Program-made: the position numbers and the translations under genes
In this document: piece after piece, positions 46,484 through 57,300 of the stretch
How positions within the stretch are numbered: the first letter of the stretch is position 1
Layout of the letters: each line of letters opens with the position of its first letter
Assembly (NCBI GenBank): GCA_039602395.1
Contig: JBCNJP010000007.1
Location: forward strand, 122,732,957-122,796,956
Length of the DNA stretch: 64,000 nt
Source: Deinandra increscens subsp. villosa
Lineage: Eukaryota; Streptophyta; Magnoliopsida; Asterales; Asteraceae
Reading direction: 5' to 3'
The notes under the pieces: generated by a model
Database searches by the model: none
What the model was told of the DNA's origin: nothing
Seen by the model: the letters and a program-made list of their open reading frames with translations, nothing else

Positions 46484-49331
46484 TCACTCTAGAAGCCTTT
46501 GGTTTTTGCACCAGGCGATAGCGATAATGTACAAAAAGATGCTACCGGTGGTGCAACCACCAACAGTCCATGTAAATTTCTGCATGCCAGTTTCCTTTTC
46601 GGCTGGTGTATCGTCTTTAAAAAGGTCGATATTAATGTTCATTCCAAACGCTCCAACCACAACCACAAACGCGTTCACAATCAAACCCGCGGTTGACAAC
46701 ATAACACCCATTTGCAGAAGATGGTTCTGCTTGTCATCCAGCATTATGTTTATGTAGTCTTCTGTGTCCTCCACATATTCCCTCAGCTGCCCATTAAATA
46801 TATTTAAAAGTTTTAACAAAACTTGTGAGTTTTTTTTTTTAAACATTTAAGAAAACTAAACCGCATACCGTTGATAACTTATTCATGGTACCATCAATCT
46901 GAACAAAATAGGCCTCTAGAAGCATTTCTAGCTCCTCAACATCGCGATGTTTGATCACACCATTTCGCGCTATGCTATTTCTAGTCGCACGGCTATCTCT
47001 TCCAACTGCATTAGAGCCAAAAAACCGTTCTTGTTGGCTATCCATTCTTTGAAAGTTAGCTTCATGTATGTTATCATCCATATCCGAATGAAGAACTTGT
47101 TCATCCACACCATCTTGCTCGTTTACAGAATCGTTTTCAAGTTGTTGCTCCAGTTTATCGGTTAGATACATATCTGCCATATCTTCATCATCATCAAGCA
47201 AGTGCTCTAGCTCGTCCCGAACCTAAATCCATCATAAACAACATGGGTTTATATATTTTAAGAGTAATAAAAAATGAAATTCTAAGTGTTTATATCGCGT
47301 GAAACCTCACAAACCTTTTGAACGCGCCCTGAAAGAGTAACCAACCTGCTTTTGATTTGACGAACGCGTTCCAGATTGAGAGTACTAATCTTTGAAGTCA
47401 ACTTATCTAAAGCTGGATGTGCTTCTTTCTCCAATGTTCTTGCCTAGTAAGTTCAAGATGAAGAATAAAAGAGTAAAAGAGGTGACAAAATGGGCGGGCC
47501 AGGGTCAACCCGTTTGGGTCGAAGTCGTTGATAAGAATACAAAGTCTCTTACCTCTTTATCCAAGGAACTGCAAGCGGCTTCTATGCAGGTCTCGAGTGC
47601 AACGAATTCGAAGCGAAGGAGTTTGAGCCCATCTTGGCTGTTAAGACAAGGTGTTCCATTAAGTTTAACCTCCTGATCAATTCTGTCTTGGCTGGTGGTG
47701 GATGTACTTGGAGAGCTAGCTACCTTTGATCTCTGTTCTCCTAAATCATACATATTTGTCCAGTCTGTATCATCAGAATTTGTTCTCTCCTGTTATAACA
47801 GAAAAGTTTTATTCATATGTTAAGGACAAGCAAAGTTTCTTGTTTTATTAACCAAACATCTAGTGAACCGTTTGAGTGAAAGTTTGTTTATATTAAACAA
47901 ACTTTTTGTTTGTTTAATTACACGAACAAACAAAAACACATATCCCGTTAGTCCATTTACGCTTGTTTACAAACGTTTGTGTGTGTCCCTTCCTTGATGT
48001 TCATTTACGTATTCATTAAAAGTTGAATTGGGCCCATATTAAAAACATAGGCTAAGTCAACCCATATTGTGAATTGATGGTATTTAGACTTTTAGGTTGA
48101 AAATTGATGTTTACATTTAATTGGTGTACTTCTTCTTCTTAGGTTGTAAACGAGTCAAGCCGACTCATGCTCGATTTGATATCAGATCGATAAAAGGTTT
48201 GAATGAACCGATCATAAACAAGCTCGAGCTTATAATATGACTCGTTTAATAAACAAGCTCGAGCCCAAGCTTTATATTTTTAGCTTGAGCTGGCTCGAGA
48301 GCCTAACGAGCTTTTATATTTATATAGTTTTTATATAATAATATACTATATATAGTTATATAAATAAATAAATAATAATTATACTATATAAAAAATTATA
48401 AAAATGATGAAATAATATGTATTTGGTTGTATATATAAAATATAGTTATAAATAAATACAAATATAATTATAAAATAATATAAAAACTAAGAATTACACA
48501 TTAAACGAGCCTAGTCGAGTTCAAGCTTGAATAATTTCTCACAAGTCGAATTTGAGTCTACACGAGTTCGGACTCGACTCGACTCGTTTACACCCCTGAT
48601 ATTCATATTCTTATTGTACAAACATGTTTATTTTCTTATCAAAAGAATATGAACAATAAAACCCGTCCGTTTAGATATTTGTTTTTGTTAGTTTGCTCAG
48701 TTAAAATTAAACAAACAAACACGAACAAAACAAAAGATGTTGGTGTTCATTCGTTCAATTCGCTAGCAGGTTACATCATAATCAAAACTCATAAACTCTT
48801 CACTTATATTTCTTTTATAGGGTCCTGATTCTAGACGAAAATTTGCATTGAAATTAGGTCATCGTTTCCAAAAGCAAAATCTCAAAAAAAAACCTGAGAT
48901 ACGATTAAGCAATAATGGCGCATGATACGGCGTTTGAGTTCTTCAACGAACGGAGCAACGGACGGATCTTTGGAATTAAGCAAAAGCACCTCATGAGCCG
49001 TGATAATGGCCTTAATGTGCTCCAGATTGATGACGATTGCCCGTTCTCTCCCAAGGACGGTCGACGGATATGATAAAATCGGGTCCAGAATACGGAGATC
49101 GCGGGCAGGTAACCCCGTCCGTCGCATGACCGTGTGTTTGCCGGCCTCCACGAGTTGTGCCTGACCGGTGGAATCTAACAGAAGCCATTGCCGGATTCCG
49201 GTGGACTTTTTTCTGACGCCTACACCGACGTTCAGGTGTGTGATGGCGGTTCGTGCGGTTTTGATACCGTTTTGTTCCGGCATTGAAGAGACGGGGCTGG
49301 TTTTTGGTGGCGGATGACGACGGGCCCTCAT
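46484..49331 (-). CDS. MRS2: MRS2/CorA-type magnesium transporter, 486 aa
   Basis: Five exons (48894-49331, 47553-47789, 47315-47443, 46869-47222, 46484-46786) join in frame to 487 codons including the stop. The N-terminal domain has the family blocks QWLLLDSTGQ, KHTVMRRTGLPARDLRILDP and RERAIVINLEHIKAIIT, and the middle is helical and acidic. Two membrane helices follow near the C-terminus; the first ends in the diagnostic pore motif GMN (AFGMNINI) and the second is FTWTVGGCTTGSIFLYIIAI. MRS2 proteins form pentameric Mg2+ channels in plant plasma, vacuolar or organelle membranes; which one cannot be told here. No clear targeting peptide is evident. Intron 1 (47790-48893) is stuffed with MITE-like repeats. 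All key residues are present, so it looks functional. The upstream limit of the N-terminus is slightly uncertain, since a second Met lies 16 residues in. Confidence 0.94.
48141..48598. mobile_element. MITE in MRS2 intron 1
   Basis: The left end TTGTAAACGAGTCAAGCCGAC and the inverted right end CAGGGGTGTAAACGAGTCGAG form terminal inverted repeats around an AT-rich core, with repeated AGCTCGAGC words. The CAGGGGTG end suggests a hAT relative. The flanks (47880-47940 and 48690-48740) carry AAACAAACAAAC/GTTTGTTTG words in opposite orientation and may be another MITE that this one split. Confidence 0.55.
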
Positions 49332-49600
49332 TGACGCTGACCTTGATGGTTTGAAATGGATTTGACCGGGTCTTGTTTTCCTGTTTAGGATATAGTTTTA
49401 GTCAAAATCGTAGATTCTCCTTCAATTTAGTCCCTTTTTTGCTGTTTAAAAAAATATATATAGTCCCTTCACACAATCAATTATTATTGTAGATTCTCCT
49501 TCGATTCAAATTTTTTTTTTCTTTTAACGGCCAACGAATATTTTAAAAAATTTGAAGAGTATTTAAATCAGTTGAGCTTGTTTCAGGAAAAAATCCACCT

Positions 49601-49705
49601 TTGTAAGCGGCCGGGTGGTAAAACTTGAGAGCTCAGAGATCAAATTGGTAACATTTCAATCTCAAGTCTCCACTCATCGCCAATAACCACTAAGACAAGT
49701 CTTTA
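49601..49705 (+). repeat. short dispersed repeat, copy 2
   Basis: Matches the repeat at 12755-12836 over about 85 bases. This copy extends to CCACTAAGACAAGTCTT, which resembles the CCACTAGGACAAGTCCT head of the SINE at 44698-44956. Confidence 0.45.
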
Positions 49706-50109
49706 ATAATGATATGGCCCACCAATGGATCATGAGCATGTGGAGAGCAGCCCAACAACCAAAGGGAGGATAGCCCAGCTAGGCCCAAAAGAAAAGTGGG
49801 TAAACCCAATAGGCCGGAGGATTAATGCCCATCCCCATCTAGCAGAGTTCCTGCATGTTATTATGTTAACCCATGATTTTCATTTCAATTACTTGCTCCT
49901 TAATTTAAGTTATTTTGCTCCATGTTCTTCTTTTAGGTACTACATGTTCTTGTTTAGTATTTAGACTTGGTTTTGGAATTAAAAAAATATATGAAAAAAT
50001 TGCTCTAAACTTTGTTTGATTCCCTCTCTTGAATTCTTGAAGCCTAACTCACTCTACCGGTCTATTACTTGGGAGTTTATAAGTTTTCTTCATAAACATG
50101 TCAACTAAT

Positions 50110-50310
50110 AACACCGGGTGTCTTTTATATATTGTATAAACGTTACATTGAGTGTCTTTTGGCCTAACAGACCTTACACAGGCTGTCTTTTATATTATAT
50201 AAAAGTTACACTGAGCGTCTTTTGGCCTAATGGATAAAATTTGGCCAAAGGACTCTTAGTGTAACATTTGTATAATATAAAGGACACTCAGTTTTATTAG
50301 TGAAGTTTAA
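50110..50310. repeat. foldback repeat with direct and inverted units
   Basis: The ~55-base unit GTGTCTTTTATAT...ACATTGAGTGTCTTTTGGCC occurs twice in direct order (50117 and 50182) and once inverted (GGCCAAAGGACTC...TATAAAGGACAC, 50243-50288). The whole could form a stem-loop. From 50311 to 51350 I see no gene. Confidence 0.65.
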
Positions 50311-51355
50311 GGACAATGCTTGCAAAACGTACAAACCCAAAGGAAAAAAATTATAATCAACTCTAGAATTTAAGGAAAGTAATCTATTGTTTTTATGAAG
50401 TTAATATTAAACATTTAATGTTCATAATTGTTAAAATATAAAAAATAATGAAATAAAAGTTGATTTGAGAATACTTAGTAACCAACCCAGGAGAAAATGA
50501 AATTAGGAATTTAGGGCGACTATTTATTGATTTAAATATAACAAAATGATAGTTGTATTAGAAAGTAAAATTTTAATCTTGAATTATTCAATTTAGTTTA
50601 CTCAAGTGGGCTTAAATTATCTAAATTACTTATTTTTATTTACTAATTAGCTTATAGTAAGGTTTATATTTATAAAATTTTAAATATGAGTTATCGAGTG
50701 TCAGTGACAAAATTTCATTAGATCGGTATCAAAATTTCACAAGGTCAATCAGAAGTGACGCTTCATAGGATTAATCACGAATAGAATATAAATATACTAC
50801 AAGAAAAATAAGTTTCTTGAGGTGTGAACGATCTCACAACATAAAGAAAGTATGCCACCACAAGCAAAGTCTACCGAGTACTACAAAGAACATACTACAT
50901 ATATACTAACTCCAATACCAAAATATCAACGCCATTCTACATGTAGATTGCCACATAGTAACTGTCAATCCCTAAACAACCGCTTAGTACGGTGGTAATG
51001 AGGTGGAGTGCGGTGTCCACGCCTATACCGCTCCACCACCCATATACCGCTCCACCACCCAGTTTCGCCATGGTTTTTTAGTTTGTGTGACGGTGTAGCG
51101 CCACACACATACAATTAAACTTATCTCTCGTTTCTCTCTCTAGTTTTAATATTTAAATATCAAAATATAAAATATCGGTAATATGACAGGAAGAAAAAAA
51201 TACAGGATGAATATTACAATTAGCATACGAATTATAAACGATAACATCGTTAACATTGTTGGGTTCACTTGGATTTACATATTAATTAGTATTGTACAAC
51301 CAGCAGCAGCTTCCTACTCGTTAGCCTCATTAAGTGCCTTTTTCAACTAATCGCA

Positions 51356-54300
51356 TCAAATACTTGTATTAAGAAGCCACCTCTTAACCATTTCAAAGCA
51401 CTCTTCCGGCTTGAACTCCGGAGCCGTGTGTCCTGCTCCCTACACATAAACCAAATTAAATTGAACCCGGCAGTTTTAACTTTCAACAACTTCGATCTCT
51501 AGCTTAATTATTAACTACATTTTTATATGTAGCAGAATGGCGAATTCACCTTCACGGTTGCAAAAACTAGAGAATAGTCGTCACGGGCATATGTGGTTTT
51601 GTATCCTGCTTCTTGATAATTGACATACCACGCGTCCCAATTGCTATCGGTGATCGTCAAATTTAGCGACAGTATCCAGTTACGAGTGCCCACGTGTGGT
51701 ACCATCATATCGTGATCTCCGCTGTTGACCAAAAAAACTAGAATGTTATTGTTTGTTTACCCAAAATATGCATAGTTAGAGTAAGCATACAGGAAAACAA
51801 GGTCATATCCAACAACATTATTCGTCAAATGTGTAGGCCTTTAGCGACAGCTATAGTGTCGCAAAATTATGGTTTTCTGTTACGCTGGAATTTTGTTGGA
51901 AATGTGTAGATATTTCCGAAGCTTTTTCTATTAATGTGATAAATTTATATTGTGTACCTGAATATCAAAGCCCGACAGTTTCTCTTGGTTAGATTTGCAT
52001 GGTAGCCAACACTACTTTGGACGTTGAAATCGTAAGCCGGCATCGACGGTTTGCCGTAGCTGTAGGTCATATCTGGATTACATAATGACCACTCCCTTAC
52101 TGTTCCCTGACCATATCCGTCATATTATATATATATATATATGATGAGATCCCATAGAAACTAAACCATATATATCACAGGTATCTAAAAACCAAGTACC
52201 ATTGGTCATTTGGCTCAATGGTATTGGTGATGAGGGGAAGACTTTGGACTGAAAGGTCACAAGTTCGATCCCTGAGCCTGACAGGTTTTCCACCCGGCCT
52301 TTAGAGGAGGTGGTTTTCCCTGGGAATTGGCTCAACTGGTGTGTAAATAGTCTTAGTTGGACGTTCCAAAAAAAAAAATTCTAAAAACCAAGTAAATGAC
52401 CTTTACAGGCGGATCTGCGACAACTTTTCTCATTGACAAAAAGGTGCTTTAATTTGAATTTTTTTAATAGTAGTATCTAATGATAAATGACCTTTACAGG
52501 AGTCTAGAGGGTCCGTAACATTAGGATCCTCACAATTTTCTATTAATTAGGGTATCTGATTCACTATGATAGATACTGTGTGTTACACGGATAAAATTAT
52601 TTAAAAAATCCAGTTGGTAACATTTATAGTCTTCCTATCATTAGAATTACGTATTACGTTACATTAAATAATTATATAATTTTTTTATTTGGGAAGTTTT
52701 CAAGTTGAATAAATAATATATATAGAAGAGGGAGTGAAAACCAAACTTCTAAAATTTTGGTTTTTAAAAATAAAAATAATTGGAGCAGTAGTTAAATGAT
52801 TTGAGGTGAGAGGGTTTGGACGGGAAAAATTTTATCGAGCTGAATGTGGTATTGACACGTGTCCAATCTTGTAATCATGTAAGTTAGAGTTAGATTATAT
52901 TAGATTCCGATCTTTCGACCTAATATACACAATTTATATAAGTTGTAGGAATATATATACACATACCTCGCGTATACCAAGCGCTTTTTGAACGTTTTTG
53001 TCATTCGCCCACATCGATGCATACTTGTATAAGTCGCCCTACGAGGATCATAATAATGAGGATTAACGACCCAATGTATGGTAAACAACGTTGTTATATC
53101 GAGAAATAAGAAGTGAAGAAGTACTCGACAAAAGACATCCTTGAGGGATTGTCGTGTTGGCAGCATTCGAATTGAATCGCGTCGAAGATACCGCCTGCTT
53201 GGTATTCTCTTCGGGTTTCTATCTCTTACCACATTGGTTTTTGAATCACAATCAGGATCCAAAATTTGTTCGATATTTATATCTTCGACACGCTATAAGT
53301 TTGAAACCGTTAAATATATATAATGTATTCAAGCTTGCAAAAATAAATAACTAAAACATCTGGTTAATTATTTGATAAGTGTAATGCGTACTTTGTTGAC
53401 CTCGGTGATATCTGCCATGCATCGTAAATTGTTTTGATTGGCATTTGCATACTCTCCCTTGCAGTTGTTTTTTGTAGACTGCGAAAATAATTATGTGATC
53501 CAATAATACAGGTGTTCATGGTTTAGTTTAAAACAAGGATGAATCTTTACTTTACTTTGTAAAATAAAGGTTTCAAACAAGGATGAATCTTTAATTTGGT
53601 TTTATCTTTTTATTATGTGACCAGGACCCGACTCTATCTATCCGAAAAAATTTAATATTTAGCAATAAACTACTGACTCCTAAAAACTTCCGACACACAT
53701 AAAAAGATCTGGGTTCACCACCGTCTAAAAGTTACCTGTTTTGAAATATCAATAAAGTCAAATTCTAATAACCGTTTTGGTTAGTTTTAGTTGGTTCGTA
53801 TAGTGTAAAAACTATTTTTAACATTTGAACTCACGTTTTGATCTAAAAATCATCAAAACCAGACCATAAACATCCATAGCAGTATGATGTTTATCATGTT
53901 GAATTTGCAAACAGAAGATGGAAGATACCTCAAACAATTCATAAGATATAAGAGCCAAACGATATGCGAACTCGACTCTAGAGTTCACATCTTCGGTTTT
54001 ATCAGTCAACGGGTTTCCTTCCATGTAACCCTATCGTCGTTTCATTGTTAATCAACATCTTAAATGTTTTCAAGTGAATAGTAGATCGTATAACACACTA
54101 TCAAGCCAAATATATTTAATGTACTTACTTTAATATTTAGAGTCGGCTGTAACCCCGCATCATTGCCTTTATGCCAGATGGAAAAATCAATACGATGAGA
54201 AACACAACATACTTCATCAAAATCCAGAAAATATGTAGGTGTGAAGATATCCATACCTTTATAGATCTCTTCGGTAACCATCGGAACTACGGTGCCGGAA

Positions 54301-57300
54301 TATGAGATTCCGGCGACGTAAATTGTATTATTTATGAACCTTGGATGATCCCTGACAAACTGCATTGAAAGTTTGGAAGAAAATTAATATATCCTCCACT
54401 TTGATCTTTATAGCTAGAAACTTACTAATTGTAGCTAGTTAAATTAGTTGGAATTTTACTGACCTTCCTTAAAAATTCTGCTGTTTGAGATGCTGATAGT
54501 GTGTCACTTGATCTAGTAGCTTCAGCTGTTTTTGTGTATGAAAATCCTGTTATTGTTGGGGCGTCCAAATATATTATATTTGCCACCTTCAAATGCACAA
54601 GATTTTATAAGTTGATCATAATGACAAGAAATGATGTGAACTCAATCGGATTCAATAGCGAAATAAGAAACTAGAAAGAATCCGGGTAAAAATTTAGAGA
54701 GGAACAATGATTTTGATTAAACTTTTCTTGCTAACATTCACCAATAAGATAGTGCCTTATAAAGTTATAAGACTACCCACTATGCTGAGGGCGGTCATTC
54801 CGTCTCAGTCAGCATGTCGCATCAGTTTTCTATCCATCCTTTTCAAAAACAGTTTTTTACGTCAACACTAAAAAGCTCATCCTTCCCACAAATTTATTCA
54901 TTTAATATTATATTGTGTGAGGGAAAAACAGGAGAGAAGCACCCTTAGCCAAGGGCAGTAGCCGACAGGGAGACCAAGGGCAAACACCCCGAAATCCCAA
55001 TGGTGCTTGTTCCATGATGAGGTTGTCATGTCACTAAGGGTGGTGCAACGGACACCACGTTATCAGTGGTCTAAAGGCTTACAATGCAACCAAACTAATA
55101 GAACATTGGATCACGGTTAAAATAAACAACTAACTAAAACGGTTCTGTCAATTGTGAATGGTTGAATGATTCTTCTCATTGATTACTCAAAATTATATAC
55201 ACAAATACAAGAGTTATCTAAGGTAACAATAAATGAGAAATCCTATCCTAAAATATACAAGGAATACAATATATACTAATACACCCCCGCAGTCGAAACG
55301 GGAGGAGGTCGAACGTTTAGGCTGGAACGAAAATCATCAAAAAGCACTCTCGGCAATCCTTTGGTGAAAATGTCAGCAACCTGATATCGTGAAGGAACGT
55401 GAAGCACCGGAATCTGCCCTCGAGCTACTTTTTCTCTAACAAAATGAATGTCCATTTCGATGTGCTTCGTGCGTTGGTGCTGGACAGGATTGCCGGTAAG
55501 ATATATAGCACTCACATTGTCACAGTAGACAATGGAAGCTCTAGAAGGAGGATAATGCAACTCTAACAATAAGTTACGCAACCAACACACCTCGGAAACA
55601 ACGTTAGCTACACCCCTGTATTCGGCCTCGGCACTAGAACGTGATAGAGTTGGTTGACGTTTAGAAGACCATGAAAGAAGATTATCCCCCATATAGACGC
55701 AATACCCGGAAGTAGAGCGTCGGGTATCCGGACACCCACCCCAGTCGGCGTCCGTATAAGCGACGAGGGCCGTCGACGGGGAGGCGGAAATCATGATGCC
55801 GAAATGAGCAGTCCCTTGAACGTACCTGAGAATGCGCTTAAGGGCATTCATATGAGCAGCGGTTGGCGCATGCATGTGGATACAAATCTGTTGGACCGCG
55901 TAAGAGATGTCCGGCCGGGTAAAAGTAAGATACTGCAAAGCGCCAGCTAGCTGGCGATATTCGGTTCCGTCAGCAAGAAGAGTACCAGTGTCACTACTGA
56001 GTTTAGGCTGTGTATCAACAGGTGTCGCAGCCTTATTGCAATTGGAGAGACCCGCTCTGTCAATGATCTCCAATGCATATTTTTCCTGCGAGAGGAACAA
56101 ATTTTTACCTGTGGTAGTGACTGCGATACCCAAGAAATAACTGAGGGGACCGAGATCTTTCATAGAGAATTCGGTAGCCAAGTGACTCATGAACTGTTGC
56201 CGAAGATCATCAGTGGAGGTAACCAAAATGATATCGTCAACGTAGAGTAGTAAATAAGCGCGGTCGTTGCCCTTGCGATAAATAAACAAAGAATGATCTG
56301 TTGGACCGCGTAAGAGATGTCCGGCCGGGTAAAAGTAAGATACTGCAAAGCGCCAGCTAGCTGGCAATATTCGGTTCCGTCAGCAAGAAGAGTACCAGTG
56401 TCACTACTGAGTTTAGGCTGTGTATCAACAGGTGTCGCAGCCTTATTGCAATTGGAGAGACCCGCTCTGTCAATGATCTCCAATGCATATTTTTCCTGCG
56501 AGAGGAACACATTTTTACCTGTGGTAGTGACTGCGATACCCAAGAAATAACTGAGGGGACCAAGATCTTTCATAGAGAATTCGGTAGCCAAGTGACTCAT
56601 GAACTGTTGCCGAAGATCATCAGTGGAGGTAACCAAAATGATATCGTCAACGTAGAGTAGTAAATAAGCGCGGTCGTTGCCCTTGCGATAAATAAACAAA
56701 GAATGATCACTCTGGCTATGTGTAAACCCCAAAGTATAAATGTAATCCGCAAATCGTTGGTACCAGGCTCGGGGAGCTTGTTTGAGCCCATAAAGTGATT
56801 TGCGTAGTAAACATACATGATCCGGGAAGTTGCGATCCCGAAACCCCACTGGTTGATGCATGTAGACGGTCTCGTTCAAATTTCCATGCAAAAAAGCATT
56901 CTTCACGTCTAACTGATGAATCGGCCAGGAATGAGAAACAGCAAGGCTTAAAACCGTACGGATGGTGGCCGGTTTAACAACCGGGCTAAATGTGTCCCCG
57001 CAATCTATGCCAACCTGTTGGGAACGTCCGTTGCATACCAATCTAGCCTTATATCTTTCCAAAGAACCGTCCGATTTCTTTTTGTGACGGAATATCCACA
57101 TGCTTCTTACTATATTCATCCCTGTTACCTTTGGAACCAAATCCCAAGTCCTATTTTCAATAAGTGCCCGATATTCATCGGCCATGGCGCTACACCAATT
57201 GGGGTTGGCAAGGGCTTCGGTGGGTGATTTGGGTATGGGTGAAATGGGAGTCGAAGTGTGGAGGTTAAAAATTTGCTTTGGTTTAAAGATGCCCGACATA

